Source of the DNA: AR5 sp035762565
GTDB taxonomy: Bacteria > Methylomirabilota > Methylomirabilia > Rokubacteriales > CSP1-6
Direction: 5' to 3'
DNA: 64,000 nucleotides
Assembly: GCA_035762565.1 (NCBI GenBank)
Contig: DASTOJ010000005.1
Location: forward strand, 55,527 to 119,526
A model generated the notes under the pieces. It saw only the letters and a list, made by a program, of their open reading frames with translations. It was not told the DNA's origin and did no database searches. The translations under genes were made by a program, and so were the position numbers. Position 1 is the stretch's first letter, and the number at the start of each line of letters is the position of its first letter. Shown here piece by piece: positions 16,913-25,437 of this stretch.

Positions 16913-17054
16913 TTCGCTGCCTTCCCCCGGAACAGGCTGGCGCCGGCGGAGCCGGCGCTCGAAGTGCCTGATCCGGCGCGCGAGAGGGCGGTCCGTGTTC
17001 AGGAATCCGTGGGGCGCCGGATGCGGCGGACGGGTCTGGGCTGGGGCGATGGGA

Positions 17055-17060
17055 TAGAAT
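17055..17060 (+). promoter_or_regulatory. Candidate -10 element before the phosphatase gene
   Basis: TAGAAT ends 9 bases before the GTG at 17070, in a 165-base gap after serA. No good ribosome site or -35 is visible. Confidence 0.35.
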
Positions 17061-17069
17061 GAGCGGGTT

Positions 17070-17702
17070 GTGAAGCCGGTCAGGCTCTTCGCTGTGCGGC
17101 ATGGGGACACGGAGTTCGCGCGCGAGAGGCGGTTCGCGGGCGGCCGTGACGTGCCGCTCACCCCGCGGGGGCGGCTGCAGTGCGAGGCGGTGGCGCGCGC
17201 GCTGGCGGAGACGGTCGTGAGCGCCGTCTACGCGAGCCCGCTGTCCCGCGCCCGGGCCTCGGCGGCGCCCATCGCGGCCCCGCACAAGCTCGACGTGCGG
17301 GTGGAGCCGGACTTCCGCGAGATGGCCTTCGGGGAGTGGGAGGGGCTGACCCGGGCCGACGTGGCGGTGCGCTTCCCGGAGGCGTTCGCGGCGTGGGCCG
17401 CGTCGCCCCACCTGGTCGAGCCGCCGGGCGGCGAGCGGCTCGACCAGGTGGCCGCCCGCGTGGCCCGGGGCGTGGCGGCGCTGTGCGAGGCGCACGCCGG
17501 CGGGACCGTGGTGCTGGTCTCGCACGCGATCGTCACGCGGCTGATCGTGCTGGCCGCGCTGGGACTCGGCCCCGACCGGCTGTGGTCGGTCGACGCCTCG
17601 CCGGCCGGCATCACCGAGATCGAGTACCAGGACGACTGGGTCACCGTGCACCGCATGAACACGCTCATCCATCTCGATGAGCTCGACGAGGCGCCCGCGT
17701 GA
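17070..17702 (+). CDS. Histidine-phosphatase family protein (possible metal-independent phosphoserine phosphatase)
   Basis: A 210-residue cytoplasmic protein of the phosphoglycerate mutase-like superfamily. The phosphohistidine motif is VRHGDTEF (His11). The catalytic Glu is in FREMAFGEWEGL and the second His in LVSHAIVTRL. Members include alpha-ribazole phosphatase, sugar phosphatases and the metal-independent phosphoserine phosphatase described in Hydrogenobacter. Its place right after an aminotransferase-serA pair makes the last plausible, as inference. The GTG start at 17070 fits the family; the 3' end overlaps hisZ by 4 bases. Confidence 0.8.
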   Translation: MKPVRLFAVRHGDTEFARERRFAGGRDVPLTPRGRLQCEAVARALAETVVSAVYASPLSRARASAAPIAAPHKLDVRVEPDFREMAFGEWEGLTRADVAVRFPEAFAAWAASPHLVEPPGGERLDQVAARVARGVAALCEAHAGGTVVLVSHAIVTRLIVLAALGLGPDRLWSVDASPAGITEIEYQDDWVTVHRMNTLIHLDELDEAPA

Positions 17703-19012
17703 GGCCGGTGCACACGCAGCTGCCGAAGGGCGCGCGCATCTACCTGCCCGACGAGGCGGCGCGCAAGCGGCACGTCGAGGCGCGGCTCTTCGACGTCTTC
17801 CGGCGCTGGGGCTATCGCGAGATCGTCACGCCGTCGTTCGAGTACGCCGACGTGCTCGCCGCCGGCACCGACGTGGCGGTGCAGGAGAACATGTTCAAGC
17901 TGGTCGACCGCGAGACCGGGCGCATGCTGGCGCTGCGCGCCGACATCACGCCGCAGATCGCCCGCATCGTCGCGACCCGCCTGCGGGACGAGCCCAAGCC
18001 GCTGCGCCTGGGCTACGTCACCAACGTCTTCCGCTACGACGAGCCGCGGGTGTCGCACTACCGCGAGTTCTACCAGGCCGGCGTCGAGCTGCTCGGCCTG
18101 GAGAAGCCGGAGGCCGAGGTCGAGGTCCTCGCGATGGCGATCGAGGGGCTGCGCGCCCTCGGGCTCGAGCGGTTCCAGCTCGACCTCGGCCACCCCGATT
18201 TCTTCCGCGGCCTGCTCGAGGAGGTCAAGGCCGACGCCGCGCAGCAGCAGGAGCTGCGAGAGGCGCTGGCCCGCAAGGACGCCGGCACGCTGGAGCGGGT
18301 GGTGGGGGAGATCGCGCCGCCGGCCCACGTCGGGGACGCGCTGTGCGCCCTGCCCGCGCTGTTCGGCCACGCTGCCGTGCTGGAGCAGGCGGCCACCCAC
18401 GCCCGCAACGAGCGCTCGGCGCGGGCGGTGGCCAACCTCTCCGAGGTCTACCGGCTGCTCACGATCTACGGGCTCGCCGACGGCGTGCTGATCGACCTCG
18501 GCGAGGTGCGCGGCTTCGACTACTACTCGGGCACCTACTTCGAGGCGTACGTGGCGGGCTTCGGCGCCTCGGTGGCCGGCGGCGGGCGCTACGATCACAT
18601 GCTCGGCAGGTTCGGCTTCGAGTGTCCCGCCGTCGGCTTCGCCTTCGACGTCGCCCGCGTGCTGGCGGTCATGGAGGCGCAGGGCGTGGACGTGGCCCTG
18701 GCCGGGCCCGACTTCTTCATCATCGACTTCACGCGCGAGAAGACCGCCGCCCTGTCGCTGGCCCGCCGCCTGCGCGACCGGGGGGCCTCCGTCGCGCGCG
18801 ACATCATCAGCCGCGGGCTCGAGGAGTCGATCGCCTACGCGCGCGCCCAGCGGGTGCGGCACGTGCTGGTCGTGGGCAGCCCCCGCACGGGCGCCGACCA
18901 GCTGCTGGCGCTGGACCTGGTGCGCGGGGGCGAGCGGACGCTGTCGGTGCGCGAGGTGCTGGACCACCCCGAGCGACACTTCGGGGGAGTCGAGGAGGGC
19001 AGCCATGCCTAA
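17699..19012 (+). CDS. hisZ: ATP phosphoribosyltransferase regulatory subunit HisZ
   Basis: A 437-residue HisRS-like protein lacking a tRNA anticodon-binding role. It activates the short HisG in the first step of histidine synthesis. Class II synthetase-like motifs are visible: RRWGYREIVTPSFEYADV, LRADITPQIARIVATR, GYVTNVFRYDEP and YYSGTYFEAYVAGFGASVAGGGRYD. The C-terminus is longer than that of many HisZ proteins and includes an RGLEESIAYARAQRVRHVLV segment like the HisRS anticodon domain. The hisZ-purA order is common. hisG is not in the window. Confidence 0.88.
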   Translation: MRPVHTQLPKGARIYLPDEAARKRHVEARLFDVFRRWGYREIVTPSFEYADVLAAGTDVAVQENMFKLVDRETGRMLALRADITPQIARIVATRLRDEPKPLRLGYVTNVFRYDEPRVSHYREFYQAGVELLGLEKPEAEVEVLAMAIEGLRALGLERFQLDLGHPDFFRGLLEEVKADAAQQQELREALARKDAGTLERVVGEIAPPAHVGDALCALPALFGHAAVLEQAATHARNERSARAVANLSEVYRLLTIYGLADGVLIDLGEVRGFDYYSGTYFEAYVAGFGASVAGGGRYDHMLGRFGFECPAVGFAFDVARVLAVMEAQGVDVALAGPDFFIIDFTREKTAALSLARRLRDRGASVARDIISRGLEESIAYARAQRVRHVLVVGSPRTGADQLLALDLVRGGERTLSVREVLDHPERHFGGVEEGSHA

Positions 19013-20330
19013 CATCGTGGTGGTGGGGGCGCAGTGGGGCGACGAGGGCAAGGGCAAGGTCGTCGACGTCATCACCCCCCACGTCAACGTCGTCGTGCGC
19101 TTCCAGGGCGGCAACAACGCCGGCCACACGGTGGTCGTCGGCCGCGAGAAGTACGTCCTGCACACGATCCCCTCGGGGATCTTGCACAACGGCTGCCGCT
19201 GTGTGATCGGCTGCGGCGTGGTCGTCGACCCGGGCTCGCTGATCGAGGAGATGGAGTCGCTCGTGCAGCGCGGCGTCACGCTCGACGGCAACCTCTACAT
19301 CTCCAAGAACGCGCACCTGATCATGCCCTACCACCCGGCGCTCGACCGGGCCTCGGAGGCCAAGCTGGGCTCCCGCCGCATCGGCACGACCGGCAAGGGC
19401 GTGGGCCCCGCCTACGTGGACAAGGCGGCCCGGGTCGGCATCCGCATGGCCGACCTGCTCGACGAGCGGCTCTTCCGGGAGAAGCTCGAGGCCAACCTGG
19501 CCCACAAGAACCGGCTGCTGCGCGAGTTCTACGACGCCGAGACGTTCGGGGTGGAGGCGATCCTCAACCAGTACCTGCGCTACGCGGGGTGGCTGGCGCC
19601 CTACATCACCGACACCGCGTTGCTGCTCAGCAAGTGGATCGACAGCGGCTACTCGGTGCTGTTCGAGGGCGCCCAGGCCACGATGCTCGACATCGACCAC
19701 GGCACGTACCCCTACATCACCTCGTCGTCGACCACCGCCGGCGGCGCCGCCACCGGCACCGGCGTGCCGCCGACCAAGATCCACGGCGTGCTCGGCGTGG
19801 CCAAGGCCTATTCCACGCGGGTGGGCGGGGGGCCGTTCCCCACGGAGATGAAGGGCGCGCTGGTCGAGCAGATCCGGGCCCGCGGCAACGAGTACGGCTC
19901 GACCACCGGCCGGCCCCGCCGGTGCGGCTGGTTCGACGGCGTCGTGCTGCGCTACGCCGTGCGCATCAACGGCTTCGACACGGTGGCGCTGACCAAGCTC
20001 GACGTCCTCGACCAGTGCGAGACGGTGAAGGTGTGCACGGGCTACCGCTGGCGGGGCGACATCATCACCGACTTCCCCGAGGAAGAGACGGCCATGGCCC
20101 AGCTGGAGCCGGTCTACGAGGAGATCTCGGGATGGATGAGCTCGACGGTCGGCGCCAAGAACGAGGTCGACCTGCCGGCCAAGGCGCGCCGCTATCTCGA
20201 GCGGCTCGAAGAGCTGATCGGCGTGCCCTTCTGCCTGATCTCCACCGGCGCCCAGCGCGACGAGACGATCGTGTGCGAGGACTCCCCGCTGCTGCGCTGG
20301 TATCCCTCGGTGCGCTCGAGCCTGATGTGA
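19005..20330 (+). CDS. purA: Adenylosuccinate synthetase
   Basis: A 441-residue GTP-dependent enzyme that joins IMP and aspartate on the way to AMP. The N-terminal GTP loop is VVGAQWGDEGKGKVVDVI. GNNAGHTVVV, IGTTGKGVGPAYVDK, LFEGAQATMLDIDHGTYPY and TTGRPRRCGWFD are all present. Length is normal. The ATG at 19005 overlaps the 3' end of hisZ by 8 bases. Confidence 0.97.
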   Translation: MPNIVVVGAQWGDEGKGKVVDVITPHVNVVVRFQGGNNAGHTVVVGREKYVLHTIPSGILHNGCRCVIGCGVVVDPGSLIEEMESLVQRGVTLDGNLYISKNAHLIMPYHPALDRASEAKLGSRRIGTTGKGVGPAYVDKAARVGIRMADLLDERLFREKLEANLAHKNRLLREFYDAETFGVEAILNQYLRYAGWLAPYITDTALLLSKWIDSGYSVLFEGAQATMLDIDHGTYPYITSSSTTAGGAATGTGVPPTKIHGVLGVAKAYSTRVGGGPFPTEMKGALVEQIRARGNEYGSTTGRPRRCGWFDGVVLRYAVRINGFDTVALTKLDVLDQCETVKVCTGYRWRGDIITDFPEEETAMAQLEPVYEEISGWMSSTVGAKNEVDLPAKARRYLERLEELIGVPFCLISTGAQRDETIVCEDSPLLRWYPSVRSSLM

Positions 20331-20337
20331 AGGGCCC

Positions 20338-20721
20338 ATGGCGTTGAAGCGGATCCTCATCGTCGACGACGAGCCGGAGCTGATCGACCTGCTCCGGGAG
20401 CACTTCGAGGGCCGCTACGACGTCGACACCGCCACGTCGGGCGCCGCCGCCATCGAGCGCTTCGTCCGCCAGCGTCCCGACGTCGTCTTCCTCGACATCA
20501 ACATGCCGGGCGCCAGCGGTGTCGAGGTCCTCAAGCTCCTCAAGCAGACCGACCCCGGCACTCCGGTGATCATGGTCACCGCCAACCCCGAGATCCCGGT
20601 CGCCGAGGAGTGCCTGAAGCAGGGTGCCCTGAGCTACGTGCCCAAGCCCTTCAATCTGGTCTACATGGACCACATGGCGGCCGTGGCCGTCGCACAGAAG
20701 CGCGACCCCCGGCATCGCTGA
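20338..20721 (+). CDS. Single-domain response regulator (REC only)
   Basis: A 127-residue receiver domain without an output domain. The acidic pair is in LIVDDEPE (about 8-14), the phosphoacceptor Asp53 in VFLDINMPG, the Thr/Ser position in IMVTANPE and the conserved Lys in YVPKPF. It starts 7 bases after purA ends and closes the long operon. Its histidine kinase is not in the window. The protein probably acts by protein contact. Confidence 0.88.
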   Translation: MALKRILIVDDEPELIDLLREHFEGRYDVDTATSGAAAIERFVRQRPDVVFLDINMPGASGVEVLKLLKQTDPGTPVIMVTANPEIPVAEECLKQGALSYVPKPFNLVYMDHMAAVAVAQKRDPRHR

Positions 20722-20750
20722 GAGCTGGGGCCCGCTCGCGCGTTGGGGGT

Positions 20751-20777
20751 GTGGGGGGCCATATCGGGGCCCCCCAC
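20751..20777. terminator. Bidirectional hairpin between convergent genes
   Basis: GTGGGGGGCC (20751-20760) and GGCCCCCCAC (20768-20777) form a perfect 10-bp stem with a 7-base loop. It lies in the 61-base gap between the plus-strand receiver gene and the minus-strand coiled-coil gene, where it can end transcription from both sides. Confidence 0.65.
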
Positions 20778-20782
20778 GTCCT

Positions 20783-21421
20783 TCAGACCCGGACCTCGCT
20801 CGGAGACTGCGGCATCGCTTGCAGCCGCCGCGAAATGTCGTTGACGGGCTTCTGCAGCGCTGCCAGGTGCTCGACGAGCGCGCTGAAAGTCTCGACGACG
20901 CTCGTCCGCTCGGTCCGGTGGAACTCGAGGTCGCCACGCAGCTCGGCGATCTCGCGACGGGCCTCCGCCAGCTCCGTCCTCAGCCGGTCGTTGTCCTGCT
21001 CGACGACCTCCAACCGCCCGCGGAGCCGGTCCCGGTCCTCCAGGTAGGCGGGGACGAGCCGACCGATCAGATACTGGCTCTCCTCCAGCCACCGGTCGAC
21101 GCGCTGTCGGCTCTCCAGGTCCTCGATGCTCTCCATGCTCGTTATGACCTCCTTGCCGGCTGGTTCGTGGTTCGTGGCGTAGCCCTCGCCGGCCGCGGCG
21201 GTCAGCCGGATGACCGCGACGCGCTGCGACGAGAGCAGCTCCCTGGAGCGTGACGCGCGACGTTCACCGAGGGGCCCGCCGGCCGGCAGGTCTCGGCGGC
21301 GTCGGTCGAGGATGACCTGGGTGCCGGCGTCGGCTTCGAACCGGGCCCGCAGGTAGTGATAGAGCGCCTCTTCAGAGGCGGAGACGACGACGAGGTAGGT
21401 ACACGCGACGTGGCTCTCCAC
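20783..21421 (-). CDS. Two-module protein: small N-terminal domain plus coiled coil, function unknown
   Basis: A 212-residue cytoplasmic protein. Residues 1-75 form a compact domain (YLVVVSASEEALYHYLRARF through QVILDRRRRD), a pattern I associate with uncharacterised short proteins in soil metagenome genomes. Residues 96-190 are a long Glu/Arg/Leu-rich coiled coil (RDRLRGRLEVVEQDNDRLRT and following). A strong ribosome site (AAGGAGGT) precedes an internal ATG at 21136. The locus may therefore make a separate 117-residue coiled-coil protein, or be two genes fused in frame. It starts with GTG after GGAGGGG. No function is assigned. Confidence 0.6.
   Translation of the reverse strand: MESHVACTYLVVVSASEEALYHYLRARFEADAGTQVILDRRRRDLPAGGPLGERRASRSRELLSSQRVAVIRLTAAAGEGYATNHEPAGKEVITSMESIEDLESRQRVDRWLEESQYLIGRLVPAYLEDRDRLRGRLEVVEQDNDRLRTELAEARREIAELRGDLEFHRTERTSVVETFSALVEHLAALQKPVNDISRRLQAMPQSPSEVRV
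21147..21154 (-). promoter_or_regulatory. Internal ribosome binding site
   Basis: On the minus strand AAGGAGGT stands 10 bases before the in-frame ATG at 21136. It is one of the strongest ribosome sites in the window and lies inside a coding frame. Confidence 0.5.
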
Positions 21422-21503
21422 CGGTTTCAGTGAGCACGCCCCTCCAAGATGTTGTGGCCGTGGCGCACTCTAGCAACGACCTGTGGACATCCGCAAGTGA
21501 AAA

Positions 21504-21866
21504 CTATCGACGACCCACCAGCGCGTCGACGGCCTCCACCAGATCGTTCACGTTGAACGGCTTCGTGAACGTCCGCGCGACCTGCACCTCGCCGGCCGCG
21601 TCGAGAAACTCCTGGCCGGCCACCCCGGAAATCGCAATCATCGTCGTCGGCGGCTCCATGCGGCCCAGCTCGCGCACCAGGTCGATCCCCGAGCGGCCGG
21701 GCATGAAGATGTCGGTGATGACGAGGTCCGGCTGCTGCGCCCGATAGACCCGGAGCCCTTCCCGTCCGTCGTCCGCCGTCACGACGCGATGACCGGCCTG
21801 CTCGAGCGCCTCGCGCAGCACGGCCCGCACCCCGGCGTCGTCATCGACCACGAGGACCAGAGCCAT
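21504..21866 (-). CDS. Single-domain response regulator (REC only)
   Basis: A 120-residue receiver domain with no output domain. The acidic residues are in VLVVDDDAGVR, the phosphoacceptor Asp52 in VITDIFMPGRSG, and the conserved Lys near the end in TFTKPFNVNDL. It is unlinked to a kinase. It lies upstream, on the same strand, of the coiled-coil gene with an 82-base gap, so the two may share a transcript. Confidence 0.87.
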   Translation of the reverse strand: MALVLVVDDDAGVRAVLREALEQAGHRVVTADDGREGLRVYRAQQPDLVITDIFMPGRSGIDLVRELGRMEPPTTMIAISGVAGQEFLDAAGEVQVARTFTKPFNVNDLVEAVDALVGRR

Positions 21867-21904
21867 CAGCGCGGATTCTAGCAGCCCTCACGGCCGGCCG
21901 CCGG

Positions 21905-22114
21905 TCACCTGCCGGCCGCGCGGAACTGCCCCGCCACCGCCATGAACGTCGCGTCGCCGGGCGTCGTGCCCAGACTGGGCACCATCGCGCCGAGGTGCTG
22001 GATGCTCGGTGTCCTGGAGGCGCCGGCCAGGTCGTGGACGAGGATGATCAGCGGCCACTGCCTTTGGGAGCCGGTCTCCGGCGGAGCGATGGAGCGTGGA
22101 GAGGCGCCGCCCAA
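21905..22114 (-). other. Doubtful short ORF between a receiver gene and tRNA-Lys
   Basis: A 69-codon frame on the minus strand that ends 38 bases before the receiver gene. The middle (PLIILVHDLAGASRTPSIQH) could be the tail of a longer protein, but no family is recognised and there is no good ribosome site. It may be the 3' stump of a gene cut when the island at tRNA-Lys decayed, or chance in GC-rich DNA. Confidence 0.2.
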
Positions 22115-22122
22115 GCGCGTGA

Positions 22123-22128
22123 TACGAT
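22123..22128 (+). promoter_or_regulatory. Candidate -10 element of tRNA-Lys
   Basis: TACGAT ends 6 bases before the 5' end of the tRNA gene, the spacing expected for a -10 box. Confidence 0.4.
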
Positions 22129-22134
22129 TGCGCA

Positions 22135-22210
22135 GAGCCGTTAGCTCAGTCGGTAGAGCACCTGACTTTTAATCAGGGGGTCCTCGGTTCGATCCCGAGA
22201 CGGCTCACCA
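22135..22210 (+). tRNA. tRNA-Lys (anticodon TTT)
   Basis: A complete 76-base cloverleaf with encoded CCA. The acceptor stem is GAGCCGT paired with ACGGCTC, the D-loop is AGCTCAGTCGGTAGAGC, and the anticodon stem-loop is CTGACTTTTAATCAG with TTT in the loop. The T-arm contains GGTTCGATCC. Its 3' flank carries a decayed tyrosine integrase, the usual situation for an integration site. Confidence 0.95.
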
Positions 22211-22551
22211 CTTTACGGCGCACTCAGCTTCCGATGCGCGTTCGCTTGCTGTCTCCCTGCTGTGGCGCTCGGTCTCGTTGGACGCCTGGCGCCAGGACGC
22301 CATCCAGCTCGCCGCAACCGCGCGCACGTGCTCGGGCGCGAGGTGAGCGTACCGTTGACCGTCGTCGGCGTCGAGTGACCCAGCAGCTCCTTCAGCTCGC
22401 AGAGCGACGCGCGCCGCTGGACGGCCCAGCTCGCCAACGTGTCTGCCTGGTCGTGCCAGTGTAGGTCGGTCGGCTTCGCGCGCTTGACGGCGCGCACCAT
22501 CACGCGCGTGATCTGCTGTCGGATCAGGGGCGACGCCGCGGCGGGGTTCAC
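22205..22551 (-). pseudogene. Decayed tyrosine recombinase (integrase), C-terminal part
   Basis: Read on the minus strand, the region shows the C-terminal catalytic part of a phage-type integrase split over two frames. One frame has LHWHDQADTLASWAVQRRAS and ELKELLGHSTPTTV. After a frameshift the other has RYAHLAPEHVRAVAASWMA, which carries the Tyr segment. The HxLR-type motif is damaged: HDQADT stands where HDLRHT is usual. The N-terminal and core-binding parts are gone. The frames end at or inside the tRNA-Lys 3' end, as for an element integrated there. Confidence 0.7.
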
Positions 22552-22552
22552 C

Positions 22553-23585
22553 TACTTCGTGGCGACCTGGTTCGCGGGGTGGCCGCTCGGCAGGTCGGGC
22601 CGCGGCAGTCTGAGCGAGATCGCTCAGCACTTCGACGCCCAGCTGGTCGAGCAGATTGCGCGCCGCTGGTTGGCGTGGGTGCCCGACCCCTTGACGGTCG
22701 CCGAGCGCGCCGCGGGCTATCCCTGGCGCTTGTCGATTCACCAGGCAGAATTCAGCGACAACGTGATCTTCCATCGCACCGAGGTCCTGAATCGGGTCTA
22801 CGAGGACCTCCTCCGCGATCACCTGCATCTCGGCCGCCCCGACATGCTCAAGGTCGTCTTCGATCGCCAGATCCGGCGGAACACGCCGGGGACCTTCAAG
22901 ACCCGCCTGCTCCGGCAGGGGGTGGTGAGCTGTCTGAAGGTCTTCTACAAGCCGGGTGCGGCGGACCGAGGTTTGCGTGAATGACCCTCAGGACTTTAGG
23001 ATTGGCCGGAGCCTGGTGCACCTGGGGTACTTGGGCACGGTCGCGTATCACGCGATCACGCGCTTCTTGAACGCGCAAGCGGTGGCGCTGGCCACCGCCT
23101 TGGACTGCTCGACTTTCGAGCGGCTGGTCACCCCCTCCATCGAGGGAGGGCAACACGTCGCCGGACTTCGGTTCGGCACCCCTCAGGTCATGCGGCTGCT
23201 GGCCGCCCTCGGGTGTGCCGGGCTCACCTTCAAGGCCTTCTCCCACGCCGAGCTGCGCGCGCTGTTGGTCGACGGCTTCGGCGCCGAGGCCGCCGACGTG
23301 ACGGCCGCGCGGCTGAGCTACCAGCTCACCAAGCTGCGGGCCAAGGGCCTGCTGCGGAAGGTGGCGGGCCGGAACCGCTATACCCTGACCGATCGTGGCT
23401 ATCGCGTGACGGTGTACTGCACCAAGCTACACGAGCGCCTGCTCTCGCCTACGCTCGACAGCCTCGATCGCGCCCTATGCTCCGCCCTCGTCGCTTCGTC
23501 GCATGGGTTCGATCGTGCCCTGGTCGACCTCAACACCCACTTCGATCATCTGGCCGAGCTATCCGGCCTGAAAGTCGCGGCATGA
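22553..23585 (+). pseudogene. Frameshifted, N-terminally truncated mobile-element-associated protein
   Basis: Two plus-strand frames, about 22553-22954 and 22956-23585, read as one protein broken by a frameshift and small deletion. The first part includes LSEIAQHFDAQL, AEFSDNVIFHRTEVLNRVYEDL and KTRLLRQGVVSCLKVFYK. The second resumes with RRTEVCVNDPQDFRIGRSL and ends with a winged-helix-like LTKLRAKGLLRKVAG. This layout (a Lys/Tyr segment, then an LRTE..IN...DF motif) belongs to a widespread, multi-copy, uncharacterised family, sometimes labelled transposase. The N-terminal half is missing. It sits in the tRNA-Lys island remnant, and no activity is assigned. Confidence 0.55.
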
Positions 23586-23625
23586 AACCCAGAGAAAATT
23601 CGCAGTTCATGGTCGTTCAGTATTC

Positions 23626-24363
23626 CTAGAGAGTCCGTGCAACCAGCGCCGCGCCGGCCATGAACAGTGCGGCAGCGATGATTCGCGCTGCTGTGGCAGG
23701 CGCCAGACGAAGGTGGGCGCGATGACCCACCCACACCCCGGCCCAGGCCACGGGCAGCAAGGCCGCGAGCGCGAGCCAGAGCGCGGCGGAGACGAGTAGC
23801 CCGGCGACAGCGAAGGCGACAACCCGCAATCCGACGTTGAGGATCACCATCTGCGAGATGGTAGCGCGTTGCGCATGCGGCTCGGCAATCCGGCCGGCGA
23901 GGTACATGACGTACGGTGGACCGCCCATGCCGAAGAGTGCTCCGACGAGCCCGCCCACGATGCCGGCGGGCGCCGCCCAGTACCGACTCAGTCGCCGTCG
24001 GGTTTCGCGACGGAACATCAGGTTGACGGCATAGGTGCACACGAACAGGCCGAGCGCCAGCAGGGTCGCGTCGCGCGGCAGGCGGAGGAGCAACGTGACG
24101 CCCAGGGTGAGCCCGAGGAGCGTGAAGGGCACGAGGGTCACGAGCTCTCGGGAGTCGGCCTGCCGGCGCGTGTGGAAGCCGAGCGGCAGCGCCGAGCCGA
24201 GATCGAGGAGAGCGGCCAAGGGGAGCACAAAGGCCAGAGGGAAGAGGTGGACAAGAATGGGAATCGTGATCGGCGACGCGCCGAACCCCGTGATGCCGAA
24301 CACGAGGTACGCGGCGAAGATCACGAGTGGCACGAGCAGCAGCACGTCGTGAGGGCTCGTCAC
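23626..24363 (-). CDS. TSUP (TauE/SafE) family membrane permease
   Basis: A 245-residue polytopic membrane protein with about seven or eight hydrophobic segments. The signature LVFGITGFGASPITIPIL lies near the N-terminus and GGLVGALFGMGGPPYVMYL begins the second repeat. The family exports or imports sulfite, sulfonates or other small organic anions; the substrate here is unknown. The frame is open to 24540, but residues before the GTG at 24363 are Arg-rich and unlike the family, so that start is chosen. There is no good ribosome site. It is the first intact gene after the island remnant. Confidence 0.8.
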   Translation of the reverse strand: MTSPHDVLLLVPLVIFAAYLVFGITGFGASPITIPILVHLFPLAFVLPLAALLDLGSALPLGFHTRRQADSRELVTLVPFTLLGLTLGVTLLLRLPRDATLLALGLFVCTYAVNLMFRRETRRRLSRYWAAPAGIVGGLVGALFGMGGPPYVMYLAGRIAEPHAQRATISQMVILNVGLRVVAFAVAGLLVSAALWLALAALLPVAWAGVWVGHRAHLRLAPATAARIIAAALFMAGAALVARTL

Positions 24364-24603
24364 ATCGTCACCGCCGGACACTATCAGCAGGCCGGCCCGA
24401 GATCCGAGGCACCAGCGCCGGTCACCGCAGGCGGCGCGTTCGGCCACCCCCGCTCGCCACCGGGCGCGGCTGGCCCTCGTACGGACGGGGCCGATCACCG
24501 GCTCCGTCGAGTGCGGCGCTGATCGCGGGATGCTGCTCACATGGTGGCGGGGGTTCGCGACGGACGCCCGCGCCGCGGCCGTGGGCTCGGTGCCCAGGGA
24601 GCG

Positions 24604-25161
24604 TCAGGTCAGGTTCATGCGGTGAAGCATCGCATTTCCGGCCTGCTCGAGGCGTCTCACGCGGCGTGACAGCACCATGAGAATGCGCCTCACCAGATCC
24701 GGTGTCTCATTCAGCAGCCTCCAGAAGTGCAAGCGGTCGACCACCAGCAGCCGCAGATCCGTCACCGCGGTGACCGTGGCTGAGCGGGGCTCCCCATCGA
24801 GCAGGCTCATCTCGCCGAAGAAGTCCCCCGGCCGTAGCGGATCGCCGACGACACCGACCGGGGTCCGCACCGACACACGCCCGTCGACGATGACGAAGAA
24901 CGAATCGCCCGGTGTTCCCATCTCCGTCACGACGGTCCCAGCGGGAGTCTCGACGGTCTTCGAGATGTCAGCGATCCGACGCAGCTCATCATCAGTGCAA
25001 TCGGCGAATAGCGGGACTCGCCGGAGATGCTCGATCCGAGCGTCGCCCGAGGGCATTGCAACAACGTCTCGCGTGTCTGCTTCCGCGGGACCACGCAGGG
25101 GCAAGATGTCTGGGCGATGTAAGGGCAAGATATCGTCGGGTCTACTGGGAACCTCCATCAC
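24604..25161 (-). CDS. Cyclic nucleotide-binding domain protein without output domain
   Basis: A 185-residue cytoplasmic protein. Residues 45-150 form a cNMP-binding/CRP-like beta-roll: LRRVPLFADCTDDELRRIAD, VVTEMGTPGDSFFVIVDGRV and the phosphate-binding cassette PGDFFGEMSLLDGEPRSATV. A C-terminal helix bundle follows (DLVRRILMVLSRRVRRLEQ), but no helix-turn-helix, so it is not a CRP-type transcription factor. The N-terminus has a short internal repeat (DILPLHRP, DILPLRGP). An alternative start is Met36. It may sense a cyclic nucleotide or simply keep the fold. Confidence 0.8.
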   Translation of the reverse strand: MMEVPSRPDDILPLHRPDILPLRGPAEADTRDVVAMPSGDARIEHLRRVPLFADCTDDELRRIADISKTVETPAGTVVTEMGTPGDSFFVIVDGRVSVRTPVGVVGDPLRPGDFFGEMSLLDGEPRSATVTAVTDLRLLVVDRLHFWRLLNETPDLVRRILMVLSRRVRRLEQAGNAMLHRMNLT

Positions 25162-25437
25162 CGCGATCCCTTCCTGTGTCCTCGAAGTCCGGCCGCAGGT
25201 AAGCCCTTCGGGCCCGCCGGGAAGCCGCCCGGGAAGCGGGGACGGGTATTGCCGACGTTAGGGCCGGAAACGGCCGAGGTCAAGCGGTTCGTTGGCCCGA
25301 GGCCGACGGGCCTCGGCGCACCCGGGATGGGCGTCTCGCCGCGCCAGTTCTGGAAAACTTTCTCCTACTTCCGGCGGAGGGAAACGGCTTTCCCATACCT
25401 TGTGACTGGCACCGTGCTTGCGTGCTTTGGACACGCA

